This document shows positions 11,401 through 23,112 of a stretch of 64,000 nucleotides of DNA, piece after piece. Both the position numbers and the translations under genes were made by a program. Within the stretch, counting starts at the first letter, position 1. Each line of letters begins with the position of its first letter. The notes below the pieces were generated by a model. That model saw only the letters and a list, made by a program, of their open reading frames with translations, was not told where the DNA came from and ran no database searches. This DNA comes from Lingula anatina. Lineage: Eukaryota; Brachiopoda; Lingulata; Lingulida; Lingulidae. The stretch is from assembly GCF_001039355.2 (NCBI RefSeq), contig NW_019774069.1, positions 436,346 through 500,345 on the forward strand, given 5' to 3'.

Positions 11401-14400
11401 TATAATGGAAGAAGAGGAAGAAATTATTTGCTTGGTTCAAGAAAAGGTTGGTGTTGGTGGTGAGAGCAGGAGTTACCCTGTGTTGCATTTGGTATAAATT
11501 AAATGTAAATGGCCCAAAAAGAATAATAAGTGTTACCTGAAATGAGGTTGGAATGCAAACCAATTTCAGTTTTTCTTCTTTTACTTTCTGAGCTGTAAAA
11601 AACATTTGTTACAGTTAATCTTCATCTGTTGAGCACTATAAATAGCTACAAAGTAGTTGATTTAGCTTGTATGAGTCTATAATTTTAATGATTAATGGAT
11701 GAAAAAAAAGCATCTGACAAAGTTACAAGTGGAACATTATGGACATACAGACAAGGCTAGAGAACATGTAGTAATATGTATACTCAGCCATGGCTTCACA
11801 TTAAATTAATGCACCATTATGCCTGTAGATTATGACTTGCAAGAAGGCTGACTAAAAAGGCAATTCATACATAAAAGGACTATTGTTAAAAAGATACAGT
11901 ACTCTTTCTTTTCATTCTAAAATTCCCACAAAAATACCAAGTTCTACAAGGTTTTCAACTTAACTAAAATATATCAATCGACAAATTTTGTTTGAAACGA
12001 AGTTAAATGAATAGCAGCCCACATGCTTAATCTACATAGCAACTATCAATATACTAGTGCTTGTTGCATTTTCTTATCATGTAGGTCATTCTTCTCAATA
12101 AGATAAAAATTCAGTACACTTTGTATATGGGCTTATTCACCTTTGCATGATAATTATTTTGAAGCATAGGATATTTAGCAAAAATTTTGTGAAGATTTCT
12201 GTACACTACAGTCAGAATGAATGCTTATTCAGCATAGCATTAGATGGGGTTTTCATTCTGTGATTACTATGCTTATGGAGCCTTCTATGAAATTGAATTC
12301 ACAACTTCACAACTTGTTGTCAACGAAATGTCAATGAGTTTATAAAAAAATTTACCTATTCGTTCTGCTGCATATACTATTGTTGATCCTGAGCCTATTC
12401 CTATTACTTGGTTATCCTGAAAAATGGATGTTATCAAATTATAAAATTCAGATATACATATCTATTATAAACAAACCTGCATATCTTCATGTATATTATT
12501 CAAAATATTGACATAGAACTCACCCTTACTCTACCTGCTTCTAATTTTGAATAAACATAATTTCATGCAGTCTTCTTCAGTTGTATAAGCTACATGTTTA
12601 AAGAAAGGACATCAAATAACAACCATGAATCCAAACAAAAAAAATCTTTTGGTTAGTATTATGTGATTATTCAATTTCCGATATTGTGTACATAAATAAC
12701 AGGAAGCCACAAAATAAACATAAAATGTCACAGTCATGTTCCTCTGTACAAAAGCAATCCTTTAAGGATTGGCCATGCACTTGATGCCACTATTCAGACC
12801 TATCCAAACATGACAATGGCCCTCCAGTCACCCTCATGGTTCTCCTGAAAGAATTGGTACTCCCAGACAGGCAGTTTGCATGTGCCCTAAAATGATTTGT
12901 CTTTATTGGATAAAATAGTTTGAAATGTGACAGAAGTATCTAAGACCCATTCAGATTCAGATATTGTACCAGCTGGGTTAATCCAACTCTGTGGGAGTTT
13001 CTTGCTAAAGTGCAATCAATCTAATCGGCTTAATTGACTGTCACACCTCCTTGAGCAGCTAGGGGGTAATTAACTTCTGTGTGCGCTCAGTTGAATTACC
13101 CCTAAGCTGCTCGGAGATTGCATTTTTGCAAGAATCCCTGCAGTTGGATCGGCCCAGCTGGTATGATGTCTGAATTTGAATTTCCTAAGATTGCCTTAAT
13201 ACTACTAAAATAGGTAGTTCACAAAAGGTGCTACTAACTGACTGTGATGACAGCTTTGCAAGTATTCCTTATTTAGTAATGCCTCATCACAGTGTAAAAA
13301 ATACATTAAATAAATTTTAGAAAAACTGACATTATTTATTTCTCTCAAAAGATACCTTTGCTATCCAATATTTGAGAGAAACACTCATGAGCCTTTAAAA
13401 AACCTCTGAACCAGATTTTATTGCCTATCTTGACGAATCTCAGGAACCATTAGAATTGAATTTAAAAAGCGGAATTCCATATTTCCATGGAAAAAGCTCA
13501 TGTTTGGAGAAATCAGATTATGCCAGAGTATCATGTATACAAAACAGGATCCAGTTGAGAAAGAGGAGGAACTATATGATTCAAACATTTTTTCCACATT
13601 AAACACAATATATGTATAACACCCCATTTCCATAGATTAGATCAACCTACTTTAGATCGACCTAACTCCCTGGGGGTTCACGCTAAATAGCTGTCAGCCA
13701 GGCGGACACGAAAGTTAATTACCCCCTTACAGCTTTTAGTAGGCGGGACGGACATTTAAGTCAGATTATCTGAAAGTAATCTAGTGAGACTTCCCGCGGG
13801 GATAGAGCGATCTAAAATCTATGGGAATAGAGCCTAAGTAACAATACACTTACGAGCAAACATCTGGATTTGTTGTTTTACTATTGTCATAGGAATGAAG
13901 CACAACAGCCTGTTCAGTGTGGATAATTTGAATAATATTTTTAGGTCAGTTAGACAGTGAGATATACTTCAAAAGTGCTCCCTGCATGTTAAAGTGTTTC
14001 TGACACCACAAAAAGCAAGGTACTGATATGTGGACCAGACAAGCATGAGATGCATTAAACATACTAATGTATTATCTGCCAACATGCCATCTTTACAATA
14101 ATCACACAGTAAGTAATGCTGAATCACAACCTTGAGGAGAATTTTCTTTTTTAGGCTAGCATCCCAGATGCAAATATCTGTAGTATCTCAATGCCAAGTA
14201 CCCTAAACATTCATAATTTTTCAGGAGTTCTTGATATAGATCACATGTGAAAAAATTGGCAATTGTACATCATGTATGTCCCAAAAGTTATGCTTATATA
14301 ACTCTTTCTTGAAAATGAATGGCTTATGCTATAGAAAAGATAATAAGGTACATCTGAAGAAAATTTTGATATGTTTTAATGATACTCTGTAAGACCGATT

Positions 14401-15099
14401 CTTCATCTTCACACTTTCTGTAACTGAGCACAAATGGCGGGATTGATGGATGCCAGGATTTGGTAGGATTGATTAACAAGACCCAACATTGCGGTGAACA
14501 GATTTTCTCTTAAATTTCAAGAAATATGCAACTCATAAGCTTAAGGTTAGATATGAGGAGAAAAATCAAAAGCTTATGAAAAAATGTTGTTTGAATTTTT
14601 TATCACCATCCTTTCATTGATATCTTTCAGGTTCATGCACAATAAAAATATACAGTATCTGCAAAACATTTATCAGAGTGCTACAAATGTATGCATGTAC
14701 TGTACTCCCTGGTCATTTGAACAAGTAAACTTCTAGATGAGCCAGTCAGTGATCTGTACATGTACGTCCTAAGTTGTACAATGTACAAACCGTCAAAGAT
14801 GTTCAGTCCAGTACTGTAATACGTAATAAGCAGGCACAGTACATGTACTACACGCAGTATAATGTCAATGTACATAGGCATTGTACATTGTATTAAATTT
14901 TGTGCTGTCTTACCTGTATGTTTTCGTCTACAGCTATGTAAGCTGCAGACTTCTTTCCAAGTTTAATACTGTCCATTTCGGTGCTAAAATATTTAAAAGA
15001 ACACCCTTTTATATTATGTAGGGTTATAAGACTGCTTCCTCGTGTAAGAACTGCACGCCACATGAAATCGCATTTGTTTTGTTCAACTTCAATGACCAA
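8431..15099 (-). CDS. RPIA: Ribose-5-phosphate isomerase A (RPIA)
   Basis: Interconverts ribose 5-phosphate and ribulose 5-phosphate in the non-oxidative pentose phosphate pathway, in the cytosol. Minus-strand exons: 14914-15099, 12356-12416, 11537-11592, 10896-10955, 10525-10658, 9949-10090, 9661-9763 and 8431-8564; phases agree. Visible hallmarks, numbered from the 291-residue model: phosphate loop GIGSGST (68-74), IPTSFQ, DGADEVD (127-133) and [11 protein letters not shown] (140-150), whose Glu149 is the expected catalytic base, then [10 protein letters not shown] and [11 protein letters not shown]. Starts at 15099, 15063 (MWRAVLTRG) or 14976 (MDSIKLGKK) would give 291, 279 or 250 residues. 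The human protein also has an N-terminal extension. Exons 1 and 2 are repeated upstream at 16.7-19.2 kb, probably an assembly artefact. Confidence 0.95.
9300..9372 (+). repeat. Possible tRNA-derived (SINE-like) remnant in RPIA intron
   Basis: TGGCCGCGTAGT resembles an A box and GGATTCGATTCCCAC resembles a B box/T-arm. They have tRNA-like spacing and are followed by CCGG and a T run. The acceptor stem does not pair well, so I read it as a decayed tRNA-derived repeat, not a working tRNA gene. Confidence 0.3.
12940..13189. mobile_element. Foldback MITE, family B-like, intact
   Basis: 250 bp running from CTAAGACCCATTCAG to GAATTTCCTAAG, imperfect inverted ends. An inner pair GGGGTAATTAAC and GTTGAATTACCCC surrounds a short central loop. 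The duplicate at 17303-17448 keeps only the left arm. Confidence 0.65.
13618..13837 (+). mobile_element. Foldback MITE family A, copy 2
   Basis: Very close to the element at 6461-6669 in the same orientation. It ends in CTATGGGAATAGAGCCTAAG, which gives the full right terminus missing from that copy. It lies in RPIA intron 1. Confidence 0.75.
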
Positions 15100-15469
15100 C
15101 CTTCACCTTGACACACTTTGGGAGGTGTGACCATGACACATCACACTCGAAAGAGATACGAAAGCAAAATTACTACATATTTCCATCCTTTTAAGTGAAA
15201 TGATACAGTTATATAAGATTTAATAAAGCATCATACATCATTTACAACATGTTTTTAAATAAAATAACTGATAATATATTTCAGTGAATGTTTATATGAT
15301 TAAAATAATTATATCTTAAACTAATACGATGGGGTACGTCATTGAAAGTTTGAGCTAATCTTAGCCAATCCCAAGTGTTCATTTGCGTATGTAGTACGCA
15401 TTTACATATCTGTCGGTAAACAATCTTTTCGTTTGTGGACATCTCAAAGCTCACCATGACGAAATAGAA
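15100..15469. promoter_or_regulatory. Divergent promoter of RPIA and the unrecognised gene (copy 1)
   Basis: Only about 370 bp separate the two start codons, so both promoters must lie here or overlap. A CRE-like TACGTCA sits at 15334-15340 in GGGGTACGTCATTG. The same interval recurs at 19228-19597 in copy 2. No TATA box is clear. Confidence 0.5.
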
Positions 15470-15964
15470 ATGTTGGAACCAGATTTTGGATCCCTGATGG
15501 AGGGAGAGCCGGGATGTGAGTATCCAATTACTGGCACGTTCAAGAAATACTGGTACATGTAATTATGCCTGAGTACTATTACTAATGCAATGGTATTTGA
15601 CCACATAACCATCGTCATCATGTAAAACGAGATGTACAGTAACTCCTTGCTTACAGTGAACCCTCCCTCATGATAGCACAGAAAACCGATGAAAATTAGG
15701 TAGGCTAAAACTGTATTAAGACAGTTTCAAAATTAGCCCTGTAGCATTACTTTGGAATGGCTATTGACTGCACAACACTTTTTTCAGTGATGCCCCATGG
15801 GACATGGAATTTAGTGCCTTCTCCCTCCCGTTTTCTTCATGGTATATCTCATGTGGGCAACAGTGTTTCCTCCTGGTTAGAGAGCGGAAGACAACTGACA
15901 TCACGTGCACAAGAACTTGTAGCACCAGGAATATTAGCATCAGAACCTATGCAGAACACTTTAG
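15470..15964 (+). CDS. Exons 1-2 of unrecognised coiled-coil gene, duplicate copy 1
   Basis: Exon 1 (15470-15515, starting MLEPDFGSLMEG) and exon 2 (15788-15964) are the same as 19598-19643 and 19916-20092 and encode the same protein segment. Either copy joins in phase to exon 3 at 20495, but both cannot be used in one transcript. Probably the second haplotype of the same two exons; see the main entry. Confidence 0.7.
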
Positions 15965-16059
15965 GTATCAGTGTCATAAAAGCATTTCTTTACCTAGCAC
16001 ACATGAAAAGCTATGAATTTGGTTTTAAATTAAAAATCTTAATCATAATCATAGTTAGT

Positions 16060-16060
16060 N
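16060..16060. other. Single N: join between duplicated segments
   Basis: One ambiguous base marks the exact junction where copy 1 stops and copy 2 begins. A one-base N at a perfect duplication breakpoint looks like an assembler or scaffolder join. Confidence 0.9.
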
Positions 16061-16715
16061 TGGATGAAAAACAAGCATCTGACAAAGTTACAAGTGGAAC
16101 ATTATGGACATACAGACAAGGCTAGAGAACACGTAGTAATTTACTCAGCCATGGCTTCACATTAAATTAATGCACCATTATGCCTGTAGATCATGACTTG
16201 CAAGGAGGCTGACTAAAAAGGCAATTCATACATAAAAGGACTATTGTTAAAAAGATACAGTACTCTTTCTTTTCATTCTAAAATTCCCACAAAAATACCA
16301 AGTTTACAAGGTTTTCAACTTAACTAAAATATATCAATCGACAAATTTTGTTTGAAACGAAGTTAAATGAATAGCAGCCCACATGCTTAATCTACATAGC
16401 AACTATCAATATACTAGTGCTTGTTGCATTTTCTTATCATGTAGGTCATTCTTCTCAATAAGATAAAAATTCAGTACACTTTGTATATGGGCTTATTCAC
16501 CTTTGCATGATAATTATTTTGAAGCATAGGATATTTAGCAAAAATTTTGTGAAGATTTCTGTACACTACAGTCAGAATGAATGCTTATTCAGCATAGCAT
16601 TAGATGGGGTTTTCATTCTGTGATTACTATGCTTATGGAGCCTTCTATGAAATTGAATTCACAACTTCACAACTTGTTGTCAACGAAATGTCAATGAGTT
16701 TATAAAAAAAATTAC

Positions 16716-19227
16716 CTATTCGTTCTGCTGCATATACTATTGTTGATCCTGAGCCTATTCCTATTACTTGGTTATCCTGAAAAATGGATGTTATCAAATT
16801 ATAAAATTCAGATATACATATCTATTATAAACAAACCTGCATATCTTCATGTATATTATTCAAAATATTGACATAGAACTCACCCTTACTCTACCTGCTT
16901 CTAATTTTGAATAAACATAATTTCATGCAGTCTTCTTCAGTTGTATAAGCTACATGTTTAAAGAAAGGACATCAAATAACAACCATGAATCCAAACAAAA
17001 AAAAATCTTTTGGTTAGTATTATGTGATTATTCAATTTCCGATATTGTGTACATAAATAACAGGAAGCCACAAAATAAACATAAAATGTCACAGTCATGT
17101 TCCTCTGTACAAAAGCAATCCTTTAAGGATTGGCCATGCACTTGATGCCACTATTCAGACCTATCCAAACATGACAAAGGCCCTCCAGTCACCCTCATGG
17201 TTCTCCTGAAAGAATTGGTACTCCCAGACAGGCAGTTTGCATGTGCCCTAAAATGATTTGTCTTTATTGGATAAAATACTTTAAAATAGTTGACAGAAGT
17301 ATCTAAGACCCGTTCAGATTCAGATATTGTACCAGCTGGGTTAATCCAACTCTGTGGGAGTTTCTCGCTAAAGTGCAATCAATCTAATCGGCTTAATTGA
17401 CTGTCACACCTCCTTGAGCAGCTAGGGGGTAATTAACTTCTGTGTGCGACATTATTTATTTCTCTCAAAAGATACCTTTGCTATCCAATATTTGAGAGAA
17501 ACACTCATGAGCCTTTAAAAAACCTCTGAACCAGATTTTATTGCCTATCTTGACGAATCTCAGGAACCATTAGAATTGAATTTAAAAAGCAGAATTCCAT
17601 ATTTCCATGGAAAAAGCTCATGTTTGGAGAAATCAGATTATGCCAGAGTATCATGTATACAAAACAGGATCCAGATGAGAAAGAGGAGGAACTATATGAT
17701 TCAAACATTTTTTCCACATTAAACACAATATATGTATAACACCCCATTTCCATAGATTAGATCGACCTACTTTAGATCGACCTAACTCCCCGGGAGTTCA
17801 CGCTAAATAGCTGTCAGCCGGGCGGACATGAAAGTTAATTACCCCCTTACAGCTTGTAATAGGCGGGACTGACATTAAAGTCGGATTATCTGAAAGTAAT
17901 CTAGTGAGACTCCCCGCGGGGATAGATCGATCTAAAATCTATGGGAATAGAGCCTAAGTATAACAATACACTTACGAGCAAACATCTGGATTTGTTGTTT
18001 TACTATTGTCATAGGAATGAAGCACAACAGCCTGTTCAGTGTGGATAATTTAAATAATATTTTTAGGTCAGTTAGACAGTGAGATATACTTCAAAAGTGC
18101 TCCCTGCATGTTAAAGAGTTTCTGACACCACACAAAAAGCAAGGTACTGATATGTGGACCAGACAAGCATGTGATGCATTAAACATACTAATGTATTATC
18201 TGCCAACATGCGATCTTTACAATAATCACACAGTAAGTAATGCTGAATCACAACCTTGAGGAGAATTTTCTTTTTGGGCTAGCATCCCAGATGCAAATAT
18301 CTGTAGTATCTCAATGCCAAGTACCCTAAACACTCATAATTTTTCAGGAGTTCTTGATATAGATCACATGTGAAAAAATTGGCAATTGTACATCATGTAT
18401 GTCCCAAAAGTTATGCTTGAAAATGAATGGCTTATGCTATAGAAAAGATAATAAGTTACATCTGAAGAAAATTTTGATATGTTTTAATGATACTCTGTAA
18501 GACCGATTCTTCATCTTCACACTTTCTGTAACTGAGCACAAATGGCGGGATTGATGGATGCCAGGATTTGGTAGGATTGATTAACAAGACCCAACATTGC
18601 GGTGAACAGATTTTCTCTTAAATTTCAAGAAATATGCAACTCATAAGCTTAAGGTTAGATATGAGGAGAAAAATAAAAAGCTTATGAAAAAATGTTGTTT
18701 GAATTTGTTATCACCATCCTTTCATTGATATCTTTCAGGTTCATGCACAATAAAAATATATCTGAAAAACATTTATCAGAGTGCTACAAATATACCAGTA
18801 TGCATGTACAGTACTGTACTCCCTGGTCATTTGAACAAGTGAACTTCTAGATGAGCCAGTCAGTGATCTGTACATGTACGTCCTAAGTTGTACAATGTAC
18901 AAACCGTCTAAGATGTTCAGTCCAGTACTGTAATACGTAATAAGCACGCACAGTACATGTACTACACGCAGTATGATGTCAACGTACATACTAACATAGA
19001 CATTGTACATGTACATTGTATTAAATTTTGTGTTGTCTTACCTGTATGTTTTCGTCTACAGCTATGTAAGCTGCAGACTTCTTTCCAAGTTTAATACTGT
19101 CCATTTCGGTGCTAAAATATTTAAAAGAACACCCTTTTATATTATGTAGGGTTATAAGACTGCTTCCTCGTGTAAGAACTGCACGCCACATGAAATCGCA
19201 TTTGTTTTGTTCAACTTCAATGACCAA
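16716..19227 (-). CDS. RPIA: Duplicate RPIA exons 1-2 (copy 2)
   Basis: Exon 1 at 19042-19227 and exon 2 at 16716-16776 on the minus strand encode the same residues as the copy nearer the rest of the gene, with intact splice sites. No further RPIA exons follow in this copy before copy 1 exon 1 begins, so it is not a complete second gene. Most likely the alternative haplotype of the same exons. If the duplication were real it would be an extra promoter and first exon for RPIA. Confidence 0.75.
17303..17448. mobile_element. Truncated foldback MITE, family B-like
   Basis: Left half of the element intact at 12940-13189. It breaks in the central loop and jumps directly to sequence equivalent to 13329, so the right arm and about 140 bp of flank are absent. 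Confidence 0.7.
17738..17958 (+). mobile_element. Foldback MITE family A, copy 3
   Basis: Counterpart of 13618-13837 inside the second duplicated segment, differing by a few substitutions. Confidence 0.75.
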
Positions 19228-19597
19228 CCTTCACCTTGACACACTTTGGGAGGTGTGACCATGACACATCACACTAGAAAGAGATACGAAAGCAAAATTA
19301 CTACAAATTTCCATCCTTTTAAGTGAAATGATACAGTTATATAAGATTTACTAAAGCATCATACAGCATTTACAACATGTTTTTTAATAAAATAACTGAT
19401 AATATATTTCAGTGAATGTTTATATGATTAAAATAATTATATCTTAAACTAATACGATGGGGTACGTCATTGAAAGTTTGAGCTAATCTTAGCCAATCCC
19501 AAGTGTTCATTTGCGTATGTAGTACGCATTTACATATCTGTCAGTAAACAATCTTTTCGTTTGTGGACATCTCAAAGCTCACCATGACGAAATAGAA

Positions 19598-22500
19598 ATG
19601 TTGGAACCAGATTTTGGATCCCTGATGGAGGGAGAGCCGGGATGTGAGTATCCAATTACTGGCACGTTCAAGAAATACTGGTACATGTAATTATGCCTGA
19701 GTACTATTACTAATGCAATGGTATTTGACCACATAACCATCGTCATCATGTAAAACGAGATGTACAGTAACTCCTTGCTTACAGTGAACCCTCCCTCATG
19801 ATAGCACAGAAAACCGATGAAAATTAGGTAGGCTAATACTGTATTAAGACAGTTTCAAAATTAGCCCTGTAGCATTACTTTGGGATGGCTATTGACTACT
19901 CAACACTTTTTTCAGTGATGCCCCATGGGACATGGAATTTAGTGCCTTCTCCCTCCCGTTTTCTTCATGGTATATCTCATGTGGGCAACAGTGTTTCCTC
20001 CTGGTTAGAGAGCGGAAGACAACTGACATCACGTGCACAAGAACTTGTAGCACCAGGAATATTAGCATCAGAACCTATGCAGAACACTTTAGGTATCAGT
20101 GTCATAAAAGCATTTCTTTACCTAGCACACATGAAAAGCTATGAATTTGGTTTTAAATTAAAAATCTTAATCATAATCATAGTTAATATTGATGATCATT
20201 TGATAGTCCAAAAAATTCTGTGAAAATATTAGAAAACATCTTTACACCTTTAATCTAAGTTAATATTGAAATCATTTGATAATCCAAACAATTTTCTGAA
20301 AATATTTGAAAATCTTTACACCTTTAATCTTACCAATGACATGACATGCAAACGATTTTTATCAATAAATACATAAAGCAGTACTGTTTTTGAATAATAA
20401 CTTTTTTTTTTATTTGATGAAGATTTTAATTATCAACCATTTGTTACTCCTTATATTACAGTTCAAGTAATGCATTAATTATTATTATTTCAAGGCGTTC
20501 CTTATTTTCCGAGTGCTGGTAACGAGTTGGCCAGGCCAGATGAAGGGGGTCTCCATAATGTTCCCCATCCTGGTGTGCTAGAGAATATAGCCACAGCATT
20601 CCAGAGACAAGAGGTGATCAACAGGGTGCATTCACAACTGGGCACTGTCAACTACCTTGTCAATGTTGCAAACTACATGAAGCACAAACATGTAGAGGTA
20701 ATTTAAATTTCTAGAAATGGAAAATAATTTTTTTGTTTTGTTTTTATATTTATATGATATAAAGCTTCTGAATTTAATGTTTATGAGAAAATTGAATTGT
20801 GTTACACATAATTGACTTTTCTAAACTGAAACACATTCTTGCTTTGCACTGCCAAACATGACTAGATCTACATTGGATGCTTCTATCACACTAACTTGGT
20901 ATGATCACAATCAATCTTCAGTATCAATACATGTGTCAAAAGTGTTTGAACCTAACACTCACCAGTACACCCAGTATCTTTCCTAAGTGTGCTGTAAGTT
21001 TTTCTTCTTTGCAGCAAGCAGTGGTGGAAGGTCATAGGCAGTTACATAGGTTATGTGATAATGTTCAGAGACAGGCAGTTGTCATTGGTGAGTAAAAATT
21101 ATTTATTTATTTATTTATTTATTAGTATTTCAGCATTATCAAATTATATTACTTACTCCTTCTACTTGCCCTACCATTTCATTGAAACGTTATACGAATA
21201 TGATATATAGAAATGAAATGAAAGAAAAATAATAAAATAGATAAAAACAAGATGAAGATGGGATCTGTTAAAAAGTTGCTCTCAGACATCTCTTAGTCAG
21301 TCTGTTATCCAAAGTTATCACAGATAATTTGATTAGTGGAGCTAGGGCCATGTAATTTGGAAGTCTCTCATGGGACTATTTTCAAGATTACTCTGGTCAC
21401 AAGTTTGACATTGATCAAAACACGGAAAAAGTTTCGTGGCAAACCTTGATGGATGCATTAACTTTTATGCTGTTTGTGCCATATAATATAAGTATCTTTT
21501 TTGGCAAAGCTAATTATTATTACCTACTTGTTTGCAGATGATTTGAATAATTCTGTGCAAAGTTTGAGTGTGGAAGTTGATCTTCAGAGGCAAGTATCTG
21601 ACAGATTGTCTACTTCCCTGGATGCCCAGCAAGCTCTGTTGGATGCCAGTATCTTAGAAAACAGGGAAGCAATAGAGAAACAAAACAGTGTCCTTGCAAA
21701 ACAGCAAGAAATGGTCAACGTAAGTGAACACAAACTATGATACCTTGTGAACAAATGGAACATAAATGCATTTGTCTGTAAAAGGAAACAAATTACTCTT
21801 TACAACACTTAAAAAGGCATGATTTGGGGAATATATAAAGATTTTTAAATCTAAAAAGAACAGTGCATTAATGGCCTTTGAATTTTATAATATATTTATG
21901 CATACTTTAGTTATTTTTCTCAATTATTGTGTATGTAATTAGCATATAAGCCACAAGACAGTCAGACTGGTAATAGTAGACATTTTAACGAGTCCAGTAA
22001 AATTCTTTTGGTCTTGACATGATGAATTTTAGGAACATAGTAAAATGCTCATATTGTAAATTATTAAGTAGATTTTTTTCAGATGGTTTATAAAAGACTG
22101 AAATTAAAATATAATAATTTGTTATATTCTATTTGTTAAATTTAATATTTACCAGACAGTGTTAAGTGGGGCAGTATTAATTTATTACAGCTAATGTAGT
22201 ATTCACTATGACTGTCATTTCAGAATTTGTTACAACAGAGACTGCGTCATGATTTTTATGTGGATAGCGTGCTGGTTGGGTTTTGTGCATATGTTTGCAA
22301 TACATTTCTAGTGAAGTTCCCTCTCAAAATTGCTTTAACAGTGATTCCTGTTAACAGAAGAACGAAAAAGTGGTAAGGTCTTTTGTTACAAAATGGTACT
22401 CATGAATATTTTGTCTGTTATAAGAAAAAATAAAATAGTAGTTAAAAGTATTTTACTGCTGTAAATTATTCTGTAACCTTAGCCTCATTTCTACATCTTC

Positions 22501-23112
22501 ATTTCGATTTGTTAAGTTTGTTACTTCAGTCATAGCTAGCTATTTTCAGAGAGAATCATATCTTTTTTACAGGCTTGATGGTTTCACAAGACTAATGCTG
22601 GTGCTTTCATTGATCAAAATTCTTAAAACTTGGAGTATTAAATGTGGACTTCACAATAGGTACATAATGATATCCAAATATACATGAGAAAATTTTACAT
22701 GAATTTTTAATTTTTAAAAAATAATAAAATAAAATAATAAACATATCACAAATAGCCAGTAAATCATTCCATCTGTATTGTGTCCCATGTGGAGTTTTAT
22801 TAGTGCTTATTGAAGGTATTTTTAACAATGTATAAATAGTTTAGCATCAATAAACACTAAGATGATTGCAAATATATATACTGTGTCTTCACAAATGTTA
22901 TCCAGTTGTAAAAACAGTAAAGTATTTTTTGAGTGATTATTGTTTTTAATTTTTGCAGTGTTGGAGGTCTGACACCGTACATGAGGAAAGCACTCCAGCT
23001 GTTAGTGAGTAGTCTTCAAAACCATAGAGAGGGACTTGTTGCTAGATTTAAAAGGAAAACAAATTCTCCTAATAAAAGACCTGCCACTTCTACAACTTTG
23101 GATTTGTGCTGA
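19598..23112 (+). CDS. Unrecognised conserved-looking protein: coiled coil plus C-terminal hydrophobic helices
   Basis: Eight exons in consistent phase: 19598-19643, 19916-20092, 20495-20697, 21015-21087, 21538-21719, 22224-22372, 22573-22659 and 22959-23112 (stop TGA), giving 356 residues. I do not recognise the family. The N-terminus (1-75) is Ser/Gly-rich (SPSRFLHGISHVGNSVSSWL); then come PYFPSAGNEL, a helical region about 100-165, and a likely coiled coil at about 165-235. A long hydrophobic stretch (about 243-270) and a second (about 281-297) could be membrane segments or a hairpin. The tail is basic (RFKRKTNSPNKR). There is no clear signal peptide, so any membrane insertion would be C-terminal. 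It diverges from RPIA. Exon structure is well supported; function is unknown. Confidence 0.75.

Larger units (their letters stand above)
11696..16059. repeat. Tandem duplication, copy 1 (4364 bp)
   Basis: Near-identical to 16061-20187, with scattered substitutions, short indels and one 243-bp block (13086-13328) missing from the other copy. It contains RPIA exons 1-2, the shared promoter, and exons 1-2 of the divergent gene. It stops exactly at the N at 16060, where the sequence jumps back to the equivalent of 11696. Confidence 0.95.
16061..20187. repeat. Tandem duplication, copy 2 (4127 bp)
   Basis: Begins TGGATGAAAAACAAGC, matching 11696 onward, and ends where copy 1 ended. Unlike copy 1 it continues without interruption into downstream introns of the + strand gene. 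It lacks 243 bp relative to copy 1 (junction 17448/17449). Confidence 0.95.

Noticed and set aside
16061-20187. A true recent segmental duplication creating a second RPIA promoter
   Set aside because: It breaks exactly at an N and neither extra copy has further exons, so haplotype duplication in assembly is simpler. It cannot be excluded without reads.
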